NCBI GenBank assembly: GCA_001899205.1
Contig: MKVL01000025.1
Location: 62,001-126,000, forward strand
Reading direction: 5' to 3'
DNA from: Mesorhizobium sp. 65-26
GTDB taxonomy: Bacteria > Pseudomonadota > Alphaproteobacteria > Rhizobiales > Rhizobiaceae
DNA length: 64,000 nucleotides
Under the pieces are notes generated by a model. That model had not been told where the DNA came from. It was given only the letters and a program-made list of their open reading frames with translations, and did not search any database. This document shows, piece after piece, positions 1-8,575 of this stretch (the first letter of the stretch is position 1; each line of letters opens with the position of its first letter). The position numbers were made by a program, and so were the translations under genes.

Positions 1-461
1 AGCGCAATCGTATCGGCCATGCCGGCTTCGGAGCGCAGGGAAACGATCATCAGGAACCCCGACGTGACGCCTTCCACGGAAAGGCCCGAGCGCCGGACGG
101 GTTCCGGCAGGCGCTGCTCGACGGCCTTCAGCCGGTTCTGGACATCGATCTGGGCAAGCTCCGGGTCGGTGCCGGGCTTGAAGGTCACGGTTATGTTGGC
201 GTTGCCCGCCGAGTCGGAGGACGATTCGAAATAGAGGACGTTCTTGACGGCCGTCAACTCGCGCTCGATCGGTGCCGTGATGCTGTCGTTGATCGTCTGC
301 GGGCTGGCGCCGGTGTAGGCGGCGTAGATGCTGACGCTCGGCGGCGCGATGACGGGAAAGCGCGAGACCGGCAGCTGCGGGATCGAGGCCAGACCGGCCA
401 GCGCGATGAAGATCGCGATGACCCAGGCGAAGACCGGCCGCTCTATGAAGAAGTGAGGCAT
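1..461 (-). CDS. RND efflux pump inner-membrane permease (N-terminal part, truncated by window edge)
   Basis: The first 153 residues of an AcrB/MexB-type proton-driven drug exporter are visible; the rest lies before position 1. The protein opens MPHFFIERPVFAWVIAIFI, the characteristic first transmembrane helix of the HAE1 family, followed by the start of the periplasmic porter domain (SIYAAYTGASPQTIND, then a stretch on VLYFESSSDSAGNANITVTF). It starts 12 nt after the stop of the adaptor gene, so the two form an operon on the minus strand. Substrates cannot be read from this fragment. Family assignment is firm; the exact subfamily is not. Confidence 0.93.
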   Translation of the reverse strand, partial: MPHFFIERPVFAWVIAIFIALAGLASIPQLPVSRFPVIAPPSVSIYAAYTGASPQTINDSITAPIERELTAVKNVLYFESSSDSAGNANITVTFKPGTDPELAQIDVQNRLKAVEQRLPEPVRRSGLSVEGVTSGFLMIVSLRSEAGMADTIA

Positions 462-473
462 CAGACGGTCTCC

Positions 474-1667
474 TCAGATTTCGCTCCTGGGCGGGGCAGG
501 CTGGTAGGGGACCAGCTCCAGCGCTCGGCCTCCTTCCGTGCGATCCTGACCCTGCACGACCACGGTCTCCCCGGCCTTCAGGCCGGACAGGATGACGTAT
601 TGTCGGTCGACCAGCGCTCCCAGCTGGACGTCGCGGCTGCTGGCCGTCTTGTCGTTTGCGACGATCGTGAGTTGCGCACGTCCCGACGGATCCCGGCGCA
701 CGGCCTCCTGCGGCACCGTCAACGCATTCGCATAGACGGCGCTCGGCACCTTGGCGCGCAGGTACATGCCCGGCAGCAATTGCCTGCACGGGTTGGGCAC
801 CTCCACGCGCATGGCGATGCTGCCGGTGCCGGGATCCACCGTACTGTCGGAGTAGAGGACCTTGCCCTGGAACGCGTAGGGCTTGCCGGTGATCGCCAGA
901 ATGTCGACCGGAAGGGCGGCGGCATCCTCGCTCCGCCCGCTTGCAAGCATTTCCTTGAGCAGTTCCCGACGCATCGACGGCTGGCGGACGTCGAGATAAA
1001 CGCGGTCGATCTGCTGGACGACGGCGAGCGCTGTCGAGGCGCCGACGGAAGCGAGGCTGCCTTCGGTGGCGAAGGCTTGCCCAATGCGCCCCGCGATGGG
1101 GCTGCGGACGGTTGCGTGCGACCGCTCCAGTTCGCGACGCTTCAGGTTGGCCTTGGCCTCGGCGACACTTGCGCGAGCTTGCGCCAGCGTCGCCGTCGCG
1201 TCGCCGAGTGCGGCGGCGCTCGCTGTGCGCGCGGCCGCGAGTGCCTGGATGCGTTCATGCTTGACGGTCGCGTTGAGGAGATCCGCCTCCGCCCGGGCCA
1301 GGACCGCGGAAGCCGCTTCGACGTCGGCCGCGAACGGCGCGGGATCGATCTGGAACAGGGGCTGGCCTGCCGGCACCTCGGAGCCTTCGGTGAAGAGCAC
1401 CGTCTGGACGATGCCGTTGACCTGGGGACGTATTTCGGCGGTCCGCAGGGCCGACACGCGTCCCGGCAGCTCGTCGTAAACCACCACGCGGCGTGGCTGG
1501 ACCGTCTGCACCGCGATGCGAACGGGGGTGACCTCGGCTTGCGTCCGCGCCGCCGCGCTGTCCGTTTTCGGGCTTCCCGCTCCGTCCGTGCAGGCGACAA
1601 GAGCCAGCGCCGTGGCGGCGAGGAGAACGTGTGTCAGGGGGCGGCGAAGGCGCATAATCGCAGTCAT
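474..1667 (-). CDS. RND efflux periplasmic adaptor (membrane fusion) lipoprotein
   Basis: This 397-residue protein links the inner-membrane RND pump to an outer-membrane channel. The N-terminus is a lipoprotein signal: basic MTAIMRLRRP, a hydrophobic stretch, then lipobox LVAC with the acylated Cys at about residue 26. The body shows the lipoyl/barrel-sandwich segment (PQVNGIVQTVLFTEGSEVPAGQPLFQID cut by the hairpin), an Ala-rich alpha-helical hairpin (about 100-180) and the beta-barrel part (QIDRVYLDVRQPS). Length is normal for the AcrA/MexE family. It precedes the pump gene by 12 nt and is divergent from the response regulator gene at 1822, suggesting local control by that two-component system. 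Confidence 0.93.
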   Translation of the reverse strand: MTAIMRLRRPLTHVLLAATALALVACTDGAGSPKTDSAAARTQAEVTPVRIAVQTVQPRRVVVYDELPGRVSALRTAEIRPQVNGIVQTVLFTEGSEVPAGQPLFQIDPAPFAADVEAASAVLARAEADLLNATVKHERIQALAAARTASAAALGDATATLAQARASVAEAKANLKRRELERSHATVRSPIAGRIGQAFATEGSLASVGASTALAVVQQIDRVYLDVRQPSMRRELLKEMLASGRSEDAAALPVDILAITGKPYAFQGKVLYSDSTVDPGTGSIAMRVEVPNPCRQLLPGMYLRAKVPSAVYANALTVPQEAVRRDPSGRAQLTIVANDKTASSRDVQLGALVDRQYVILSGLKAGETVVVQGQDRTEGGRALELVPYQPAPPRSEI

Positions 1668-1821
1668 CCGTTAGGGCGGTCCCGTCGCTCAGGGCGACTT
1701 AGCCTCTATCGATCCGCCGGGTTGCCGGCATGTGGAGGTTGTGTTGCGATTTGATGGAGGCGGGCCGAGAACGCTCGACGCAGGCCGCGCCGGATGGCAT
1801 TCCTTGTTGACGGAGCACGCG

Positions 1822-2505
1822 ATGACAGCCCTCGTTCTGATAGCCGAAGACGACGACGAGATTTCAGCCATCCTGGACGCCTATCTTGTAAGGGAGGGGT
1901 TTCGGACGGTGCAGGCGCGCGACGGCCGCGCGGCTCTCGACATACACCTCGCGCTGAAGCCGGACCTCGTCCTTCTTGACGTCACGATGCCCCGCCTCGA
2001 CGGATGGGAGGTGCTGGCGGAGCTGCGGCGCCGGGGAAACACGCCTGCCATCATGATCACCGCGCTCGACAAGGATATCGACCGGCTGCAGGGCCTGCGC
2101 ATCGGGGCGGACGACTATGTGGTCAAGCCCTTCAACCCGATCGAGGTCGTCGCACGCGCCAAGGCCGTCCTTCGCCGCTCGGGTCTTGCGACCGCGGCTG
2201 GCATCCTGCGGGTCGGCGATCTAGCCATCGACCTCGATGCGTATCAGGCAAGCCTCGGCGCCGGCGCCGAGGCGATACGGTTGGCGCTGACGTTGACCGA
2301 GTTCCGCATCCTGGCCCACATGGCGCGAAGCCCTGCCAGGGTCTTCACGAGAAGCGAGTTGGTGGACGCGTGCCTGCCGGGTTCCGACGCGCTCGACCGC
2401 ACGGTGGACAGCCATGTCAGCAAACTGCGCAGGAAGCTCGAACAGGCGGGAGCCATCGGCCTGCTGCCTGGGGTGCGCGGCATAGGCTACCGGCTGTCGG
2501 CCTGA
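1822..2505 (+). CDS. OmpR/BaeR-type response regulator
   Basis: A 227-residue two-domain regulator. The receiver domain has the acidic cluster AEDDDE near the start, the phospho-acceptor Asp53 in LLLDVTMPRLDGWE (residues 51 on), and the conserved Lys in DDYVVKPF. The C-terminal half is a winged helix ending VDSHVSKLRRKLEQAG and RGIGYRLSA, as in the OmpR family. The start ATG at 1822 has a GGAG six bases upstream; an in-frame upstream GTG at 1732 would add 30 residues unlike the family. The kinase gene follows after 4 nt. The divergent RND operon makes a BaeSR-like role in envelope or drug stress likely, by inference. Confidence 0.92.
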   Translation: MTALVLIAEDDDEISAILDAYLVREGFRTVQARDGRAALDIHLALKPDLVLLDVTMPRLDGWEVLAELRRRGNTPAIMITALDKDIDRLQGLRIGADDYVVKPFNPIEVVARAKAVLRRSGLATAAGILRVGDLAIDLDAYQASLGAGAEAIRLALTLTEFRILAHMARSPARVFTRSELVDACLPGSDALDRTVDSHVSKLRRKLEQAGAIGLLPGVRGIGYRLSA

Positions 2506-2509
2506 CGCG

Positions 2510-3592
2510 ATGGGTCCGCGCGCCGGGTTGAGCCGGCAGATACTCATCGCCATGTCGGCCATCACCGTGACAGCCGGGCTGCTGGTCTTCTTCGGAACCT
2601 ATCTCGCCTACACGGCAATCGTCGCCCTCTATCCGATGCCGGAACAGGACGGCGGACTTACCTCGCTCGATTTCGTGATCGTGGGCGCGCTGATACTCGT
2701 CACCCTGCCGATCGCGGCCCTGGTTTCCCTGCGTCTCGCACGCCGGATACTCGAGCCCCTGGAGTCGCTTGCCCTGAGCGCACGGCGGATCACGGCAGGC
2801 GACCTCACCGCGCGCGCATCGGCCGCCGACCGTGCCCTCGGCGAGACGGCGGTCCTGATCGACGACTTCAACACGATGGCGCAACGCCTGCAGGACATGG
2901 CGGCCGACATGGCCTTGTGGAATGCCACGATCGCGCACGAGCTGCGCACCCCGCTGACCATCCTGAAGGGCCGCCTGCAGGGCATGATCGATGGCGTTTT
3001 CGAGCCGGACGAACGCTCGCTGCAGGGACTGATCCTGCAGGTGGACGGGCTGGCGCGGCTGGTTGAGGACCTGCGAACGGTAACGTTGGCCGACAGCGGC
3101 CATCTCGATCTGCACATTGAGCCGATCCGCCTCGCGTGGGAGATCGAGCAGATGGCCGAGTTCATGGCGCACGACCTTCGTGCCGGCGGCTTTCGCCTGG
3201 AGTTGGACCTAGCCGACCTCGTGGTCGATGCGGACGCGGCACGCATCCGCCAGGCCTTGCTGGCTCTCGTCACCAACGCGCGGCGCTATGCGGTTCGGGG
3301 CACGATAACACTCCGCCTCGCCGAGCATGACGGCGAAATTCGGCTGAGCGTCGCCGATGAGGGACCGGGGCTTTCGCCGGAAATGGCGGCCCGCGTCTTC
3401 GATCCGTTCGTCCGTGGCGATGCGGTCCGCTCACGGGAGCTGGGGGGCAACGGCCTTGGTCTGTCGGTCGTGCGCGCGATCGTGGAGGCGCATGGCGGAC
3501 GTCTGCGCTACCGTCGCGCGCCAGAGGGCGGCGCGCTGTTCGAGATGGTCTTTGCGAAGACGAAACGTTCTTCTGTCGCGCACGATGCATGA
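2510..3592 (+). CDS. BaeS-like membrane sensor histidine kinase
   Basis: This 360-residue kinase has two transmembrane helices (about residues 10-40 and 52-77) separated by only about a dozen residues, so there is almost no periplasmic sensor. A HAMP segment follows (RRILEPLESLALSARRI), then the dimerisation helix with phospho-accepting His143 in NATIAHELRTPLT, and the ATPase domain with LVTNARRYA (N box), VADEGPGL (G1) and GGNGLGLSVVRAIVEAHGG (G2). It is translationally coupled to the regulator gene (4-nt gap, no strong Shine-Dalgarno of its own). The minimal periplasmic loop suggests sensing within the membrane or through a partner such as the pump. Confidence 0.92.
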   Translation: MGPRAGLSRQILIAMSAITVTAGLLVFFGTYLAYTAIVALYPMPEQDGGLTSLDFVIVGALILVTLPIAALVSLRLARRILEPLESLALSARRITAGDLTARASAADRALGETAVLIDDFNTMAQRLQDMAADMALWNATIAHELRTPLTILKGRLQGMIDGVFEPDERSLQGLILQVDGLARLVEDLRTVTLADSGHLDLHIEPIRLAWEIEQMAEFMAHDLRAGGFRLELDLADLVVDADAARIRQALLALVTNARRYAVRGTITLRLAEHDGEIRLSVADEGPGLSPEMAARVFDPFVRGDAVRSRELGGNGLGLSVVRAIVEAHGGRLRYRRAPEGGALFEMVFAKTKRSSVAHDA

Positions 3593-3622
3593 TGGGAGCG
3601 CTGCGGGGGGATGCCATGCTTT

Positions 3623-4192
3623 TCAAAGCATGCGCGGGAGGACGTCGGTCTCACCGTCCTTGTCCTGCAGCCGATGCTTGATGGCGCCCGATATGTGCAG
3701 AACGACGCAGGCCAGCAGGAGATAGGCGCAGTACCTGTGCAACGCCTGAAACACCGCGAATGCCGCATCGCTCTTCGGCAGGATCTCCGGCACATGCGGG
3801 AGGAAGAAAAACGGCACGCCGTCGCCTCCGATGACGCTGCTCGACATGGCGTAGCCCAGCAGCGGCGTGAGCAGCGTCAAAGCGATGATTAGCCGGTGGG
3901 TCCCACGAGAAAGCCGTTTCTCCCAAGGGTTCAGGGCCTCTGGCGCATGCGGCAGCACAGCGAGGTAGCGCCAGCGCAGGGTCAGATGCACCAGCGCCAG
4001 CAGCCAGACCAAGATCCCGAATTGCTTGTGGTTGGGATACAGGAAACCGGCGGTGGCATCGCCTTCGGCGCGCCCGGCCATGTACCAGCCGCACGCGATC
4101 AGCCCCAGCACCAGAACTGCCCGCACCCAGTGCAGGATGCGGATCGACACCGGATATTTGATGCAGCGGCTTCTTCGAAGCGTTTCCGTCAT
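3623..4192 (-). CDS. Cytochrome b561 family di-haem membrane protein
   Basis: A 189-residue protein with four transmembrane helices and the histidines expected of bacterial cytochrome b561: RILHW near the N-terminus, NHKQF and LVHLTLRW in helix 2, and LHRYCAY and VLHISGAIKH in the last helices. This family moves electrons between quinone and a periplasmic partner; some members act as superoxide:ubiquinone oxidoreductase. The start at 4192 is preceded by AAAGG; a longer frame to 4384 would add a low-complexity extension without homology. It converges with the kinase gene, 30 nt apart, and has no obvious functional tie to its neighbours. Confidence 0.88.
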   Translation of the reverse strand: MTETLRRSRCIKYPVSIRILHWVRAVLVLGLIACGWYMAGRAEGDATAGFLYPNHKQFGILVWLLALVHLTLRWRYLAVLPHAPEALNPWEKRLSRGTHRLIIALTLLTPLLGYAMSSSVIGGDGVPFFFLPHVPEILPKSDAAFAVFQALHRYCAYLLLACVVLHISGAIKHRLQDKDGETDVLPRML

Positions 4193-4861
4193 GCTGCCAA
4201 CCTTTGTTTCGGCCGGCTCGCTGCCGGCATAGGTTTCGGCGCAACAATGCCCGTCAAGCGTCGCGGTTTTGTGCAGCTTGTGTGGAGATTGCGTGGATGC
4301 GCCCGCTCCAAAGCCCTCACAGCAATCCGTGGCGGCGGCGAAGGAGATAGCCGGGAAAAGGTATTGGCGCATGGATCGCGACATCTTGCGATACGGTACC
4401 GTTGATGGCGGCTATGCACCTTCTTTGACGCTGGAAGCGGAATGGCCGCTTCCTGCCCCTTTTCGGCCGTTGAATGATTAGGTTTGCGAGGCTCAAGCGT
4501 TGCGTTAAGTTGTGGCCGGCGTCGGTACCCTGACGGTACTTTTCGAGAAGAGTGGGAGCATACGTTCCGGTGCAGTGGGAAGGTCAAAAGGTCCGATTGA
4601 TTTCGATAGTTCACGAAACCTCGAAAATTTTTCCGCCGAAAATTTCCCTTTAAAATCAACACCGTAAGTTTTTGACGGGCCAGGCGTCGGCTTTCGGCAC
4701 CGCAGGCAAGAAAAAAACCAGCTAGATCAATGACCTAACTCAGGTAAAGACAATTGAGTGGGAATGACGGGTTTCTGGAGTGCCTTGGGTTAGGTTTTCG
4801 CAGAGAAACAGCGATTTGCGTATGCCGCGTCAGCGGCTTCGTTCAATACTGAATCCCCTGC
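4193..4861. other. Gene-free stretch upstream of cytochrome b561
   Basis: About 670 bases without a convincing gene. Short open frames here lack a recognisable domain, a ribosome binding site and normal codon use. Base composition drops around 4560-4760, where AT-rich runs occur, unlike the GC-rich coding surroundings. The promoter of the cytochrome gene must lie at its left end. The RIME-like repeat begins at its right end. Confidence 0.6.
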
Positions 4862-4970
4862 TCTAGAGCAATTCCAGCAAAAGTGCGGAGCGGTTTTGCG
4901 TCCGGAATTGCGTAAAAACAAAGAGTTAGAGCAATGCCGGCGATTCAATTTTCGCCGGAATTGTTCTAGA
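4862..4970. repeat. RIME-like palindromic intergenic repeat (about 109 bp)
   Basis: The element is bounded by inverted ends TCTAGAGCAATTCC (4862-4875) and GGAATTGTTCTAGA (4957-4970), complementary with one mismatch, and contains a second dyad around AAAAGTGCGGAGCGGTTTT. Size and structure match the Rhizobium-specific intergenic mosaic elements (RIME) known from rhizobia. The right end includes the stop codon of livF (4966-4968). Confidence 0.85.
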
Positions 4971-5664
4971 CGCCGAGATAGCGTTGCAGCAGTTCCGGCT
5001 GCTTCTTCAATTCCGCTGCCGGGCCTTCATGGGCGATATGGCCGTTGTTGATGATGTAGACGCGGTTGGCGAGCGCCAGTGTTGCCGCGAGATTCTGTTC
5101 CACAAGCATGATCGTCTGTCCTTGAGCAGCGAGATCCCGGCAGGCACGCACCAGATCGTGCACGATTACCGGCGCCAGCCCTTCGAACGGCTCGTCGAGC
5201 AGAACGATCTTCGGGTCGCGCACCAGGGCGCGGGCGATTGCCAGCATCTGCTGCTCTCCGCCGGAAAGGTCGGTGCCCCGGCTGGCGCGTCGTTCCTTCA
5301 GCCGTGGAAACATCGTGTAGATGCGTTCCAGCGGCCATTTGTTCTGGGCTGTCAATCCGGCCAGGACGATGTTTTCCTCGACATTCAGGCTGCCGAAGAT
5401 GCGCCGGTTCTCATGCACGAGTTGCATGCCGAGCCTGGCGATGCTGTGCGCCTTCTTACCCGCCAGTTCCTCGCCGTCGAGTTTGACGCTGCCTGTGCGC
5501 GGCGTCACCACGCCCATCAGGCTCTTTAGGGTGGTGCTTTTTCCCGCGCCGTTACGGCCGAGCAGCGCCACCACCTCGTTCTTCTCGACCCGAAGGCCGA
5601 CATCGAACAGGATGTGGCTGTCGCCGTAATAGCTATTCAGTCCGCTGACCTTAAGCAGGCTCAC
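4966..5664 (-). CDS. livF: Branched-chain amino acid/amide-type ABC importer ATPase (LivF)
   Basis: A 232-residue ATP-binding subunit that powers uptake. It carries Walker A LLGRNGAGKSTTLKSLMG, the signature LSGGEQQMLAIARAL and Walker B IVLLDEPFEGLAPVI, the last being typical of LivF rather than LivG. The start is the GTG at 5664, which overlaps the upstream stop as GTGA and has GGAGAG eight bases ahead; the open frame continues upstream only as a shadow of the LivG part. It is the last gene of a minus-strand operon with a substrate-binding protein, LivH and the LivM-LivG fusion. Its TAG stop lies inside the terminal repeat of the RIME-like element. Confidence 0.93.
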   Translation of the reverse strand: MSLLKVSGLNSYYGDSHILFDVGLRVEKNEVVALLGRNGAGKSTTLKSLMGVVTPRTGSVKLDGEELAGKKAHSIARLGMQLVHENRRIFGSLNVEENIVLAGLTAQNKWPLERIYTMFPRLKERRASRGTDLSGGEQQMLAIARALVRDPKIVLLDEPFEGLAPVIVHDLVRACRDLAAQGQTIMLVEQNLAATLALANRVYIINNGHIAHEGPAAELKKQPELLQRYLGV

Positions 5665-7502
5665 GCCATCTCTCCATGCACGCCACCGAGATAGGCTTCC
5701 TGCACTTTTGCGTTGTTCTTGATTTCGGCCGGCGTGCCTTCGACCAGCACCTTGCCTTCCTGCAGCACGGTCACCTTCGCCACCAGTTCGAACAGCGAAT
5801 CCATGTCGTGGTCGATGATGATCATCGTGCGTCCGCGCGCGATCGACTTGAGCAGCGCCACCGTCTCGATCCGCTCCCGTGGGCTCATCCCGGCCAGCGG
5901 CTCGTCGAGCAGGAGCAGACTGGGCGAGGTGGCCAGTGCCAGCCCGATCTCCAGCCGCCGCTTCTCGCCATAGGCAAGTTCGGACACGGGTGTATCGAGG
6001 CGGCTGGTCAGGTTGACCAGCGCGGCCGTGCGTTCGACCTGCTCGTCGAGGCCGACAACGTTGTGCAGGCTCTTGAACAGGTCGAGCCGGAACTTGCCGC
6101 GGGTCTCGCCAAGCGCGGCGATCGTAAGGTTGCGCCGAACGGTCAGCCGGTCGAAGAGCTGATTGATCTGGTAGCTCTTCGTCAGGCCGAGTTGGCACAC
6201 GTCGGTGACGCTCTTGCCGGTGATGTCGCGGCCTTCGAACACGATCTTGCCCGATGTCGGCGGCACTTCGCAGGTGAGCATCCTGAAGAAGGTGCTTTTT
6301 CCGGCGCCGTTCGGGCCGATGATGCCGCGCATCTCGCCATGGTCGACTGAAAAGTCGATGTCACTGTTGGCCAGCAGGCCACCATAGCGTTTGCTGAGGC
6401 CGGTGGCGTGCAGGATCGGGCCGGACGCGGGGCCATTGCCGCGCCGGCGCGCCGGCATAGGCTTGATCGCGGCCGGATCGAAGGACGCGGTCCCCGTCGT
6501 GGTGAACCCGACGGGCTCAACCGCCTTTGTGCCGTTTCTCGCCACTCGGCAGAGGTCAACGATGGCGCCAACGATGCCCCGCCGCAGGAACACGACGAGA
6601 AGCACGAAGACGATGCCGAGCACGAGCTTCCAGGTCGCCCCGAGATGCAGTGTGTTCTGAAAGAAATCGCTCAGATAGAGCCATACCGTCGCACCGACCA
6701 GCGGCCCGAACAGCGTGCCGGCGCCGCCGATGGCCGTCTGCATGACGAGCTGGCCGGACGTGTCAAACATGAAGGCATCCGGCGGCATGAATCCCTGCAT
6801 GGTGCCAAGCAGGCCGCCAGCGAAGCCGGCATAGATCGCAGCCACGACGAAGGCGGTCAGCTTGTAGCCGTGGATGTTGTGGCCGAGCGCTGCTGCCCGC
6901 AGCGGATTGTCCCGGATGGCCGACAGGATCGCGCCGACCGGCGAACGCACGATACGCAGCGCGATGACGATGCCGATGAAATACCAGAACGCCAGGAAGA
7001 CATACATCGTCCAGTCGGAGCCGAATTTAAGCACCGTGAAGCCGATGTTGAACGCTGGCGTCGGAACACCGGGCAGGCCGTTCTCGCCGCCGGTATAGGC
7101 CGAGAGCGGGTTGAACTCGACGAAGAAAAAGACTTCAGCGATTGCCACCGTGATCATGGCGAAATAGATGCCGGTGCGCCGCAGCGCGATCAGGCCGATG
7201 AAATAGCCGACGACGCCCGCCACCACCGCGCCAAGCACGATGGCGACTATGACATAGGGAAAGTTGGCTTCGGTCAGCAGGTAAGCGGCGAACATGCCCC
7301 CGGTGCCGTAGAAAGCTGACTGGCCGAAGGACAATAGCCCGGTGTAGCCGAACAGAATGTCGAAGCCGAGGCCGAAGAGGCCCCAGATCAGGATGCGGTT
7401 GATGGTGCTGGGCGAAAAGCCGAGCCAGGGCAGAACGAATGGCGCAAGGATCAGCGCGATCGCGGTCAGGAGTTCGACGAGATAGGGGCGTTTGATGTTC
7501 AT
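5661..7502 (-). CDS. Fused LivM permease - LivG ATPase of a branched-chain amino acid/amide-type ABC importer
   Basis: One 613-residue polypeptide joins two normally separate subunits. Residues 1 to about 320 are a LivM-type permease with eight or more hydrophobic helices and the family motif GYTGLLSFGQSAFYGTGG. After a linker rich in Pro, Arg and Gly (about 330-365), a LivG-type ATPase follows with Walker A GIIGPNGAGKSTFFRM, signature ELAYGEKRRLEIGLAL and Walker B LLLLDEPLAGMSPRE. There is no stop or frameshift between the halves. Such fusions are known in some rhizobial paralogues. It lies 7 nt downstream of livH and overlaps livF by 4 nt. Confidence 0.93.
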   Translation of the reverse strand: MNIKRPYLVELLTAIALILAPFVLPWLGFSPSTINRILIWGLFGLGFDILFGYTGLLSFGQSAFYGTGGMFAAYLLTEANFPYVIVAIVLGAVVAGVVGYFIGLIALRRTGIYFAMITVAIAEVFFFVEFNPLSAYTGGENGLPGVPTPAFNIGFTVLKFGSDWTMYVFLAFWYFIGIVIALRIVRSPVGAILSAIRDNPLRAAALGHNIHGYKLTAFVVAAIYAGFAGGLLGTMQGFMPPDAFMFDTSGQLVMQTAIGGAGTLFGPLVGATVWLYLSDFFQNTLHLGATWKLVLGIVFVLLVVFLRRGIVGAIVDLCRVARNGTKAVEPVGFTTTGTASFDPAAIKPMPARRRGNGPASGPILHATGLSKRYGGLLANSDIDFSVDHGEMRGIIGPNGAGKSTFFRMLTCEVPPTSGKIVFEGRDITGKSVTDVCQLGLTKSYQINQLFDRLTVRRNLTIAALGETRGKFRLDLFKSLHNVVGLDEQVERTAALVNLTSRLDTPVSELAYGEKRRLEIGLALATSPSLLLLDEPLAGMSPRERIETVALLKSIARGRTMIIIDHDMDSLFELVAKVTVLQEGKVLVEGTPAEIKNNAKVQEAYLGGVHGEMA

Positions 7503-7509
7503 GCCCGAG

Positions 7510-8385
7510 CTACTCGCGGCCTGCTTGGCCGAGCAGACCGTGTGGGCGAAGCACCAGCACCAGCGTCATCGCCACAAACAGCATGATGTAGGAATAGCCC
7601 GGATTGAACATCGAGGTGATTGAGATGATCTCACCGGCGATGAGGCCGCCGATGATGGCGCCGGGAAAGGAGCCGACGCCGCCGATGACGACGACCACGA
7701 AGGTCTGTACCAGGATCGCCTCGCCGACATCGGGAGCGATCGACACCACCGGCGCGTTGACGATGCCGGCGAATCCCGCCGCCATGGCGCCGATGCCGAA
7801 TACCAGCATGAAGATTCTGTGGACGTCGATGCCGAGCGAATCGACCATCACCGAATCCTCGATTCCGGCGCGCACAATCATGCCGATACGAGTGCGGTAG
7901 AGCACAAAGTAGAGGACGAGCAGCGCCACGGCGACGATGCCGAGCAGCGCCAGTCGGTAGGTTGGATATATCATGAAACCGAGATTGGTGATGCCGGCCA
8001 GGGCGGCGGGCGGTGGCACCGTCTGCGACAGGCTGCCGAAGAAGAAGCGCACCGCCTCGACGAAGACGATGCCAAGACCGAAGGTGACGAGAAGCTGGTC
8101 CTCATGTGGCCGCGTGTAGAAGTGGCGGATGATCAGCCGTTCCATGACCACGCCGACGACCATCACGAACAGCGACCCGGCGGCGACCGCAGCAAGATAG
8201 GAGCCGGTATAGCTGTATGCGAGCCAGCCGGCATAACCGCCGAGCATGAACATCGCGCCATGCGCGAGGTTCAGCACGCCGAGCGTTCCGTAGATGATCG
8301 TCAGGCCTGACGAGATCAGCGCCAGCAGGGCACCGGTCACCAACCCGTTGAAGCATTGCGAAATGAAGTTTGCCCAGTTGATCAC
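7510..8385 (-). CDS. livH: Branched-chain amino acid/amide-type ABC importer permease (LivH)
   Basis: A 291-residue, strongly hydrophobic inner-membrane permease. The first segment FNGLVTGALLALISSGLTII and the following GTLGVLNLAHGAMFMLGGY are hallmark LivH sequences, and the cytoplasmic loop carries GGVGSFPGAIIGG, the ATPase coupling region. The ATG is at 8385. It is separated from the upstream substrate-binding protein gene by 190 bases that contain a strong stem-loop, and is followed 7 nt later by the LivM-LivG fusion. Substrate is set by the binding protein and is not evident from this subunit. Confidence 0.92.
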   Translation of the reverse strand: MINWANFISQCFNGLVTGALLALISSGLTIIYGTLGVLNLAHGAMFMLGGYAGWLAYSYTGSYLAAVAAGSLFVMVVGVVMERLIIRHFYTRPHEDQLLVTFGLGIVFVEAVRFFFGSLSQTVPPPAALAGITNLGFMIYPTYRLALLGIVAVALLVLYFVLYRTRIGMIVRAGIEDSVMVDSLGIDVHRIFMLVFGIGAMAAGFAGIVNAPVVSIAPDVGEAILVQTFVVVVIGGVGSFPGAIIGGLIAGEIISITSMFNPGYSYIMLFVAMTLVLVLRPHGLLGQAGRE

Positions 8386-8528
8386 TGTGCGCCCACCCTA
8401 ATCGTGAACGATATGCCTTGTCCGTTGCGCCGCCAAGGTTCTGACCGAGCGAAAATCGGCATCGAATGGGCGGCCGTCGCAGGGCGAGCCTGGCGGTGCG
8501 TCTTAACGGGTGCCGGTGCGGATGCGAA

Positions 8529-8562
8529 CGCCTTCTTCCCCGCCGTGGCGGCGAAGAAGGCG
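8529..8562 (-). terminator. Stem-loop between substrate-binding protein gene and livH
   Basis: CGCCTTCTTC (8529-8538) and GAAGAAGGCG (8553-8562) form a perfect 10-bp stem that continues inward, after one mismatch, with about five more pairs. It starts 13 nt past the stop of the binding-protein gene on the minus strand. There is no U-tract, so partial termination or protection of the upstream mRNA end is more likely than full termination. Confidence 0.65.
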
Positions 8563-8575
8563 GGGGCCGGGGAAA

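Noticed and set aside
453-1754. Plus-strand frame of 433 codons over the adaptor gene
   Set aside because: Shadow of the minus-strand efflux adaptor, whose lipoprotein signal and barrel motifs are clear.
3615-3632. CATGCTTT-TC-AAAGCATG inverted repeat between the kinase and cytochrome genes as a terminator
   Set aside because: Eight bp with a 2-base centre gives at best a 7-bp stem, and no U-tract follows; too weak to call.
4269-4481. Small plus-strand frame of 70 codons, and a minus-strand frame over 4189-4662, upstream of cytochrome b561
   Set aside because: Neither has a domain, a ribosome binding site or typical codon use; both lie in promoter-like sequence.
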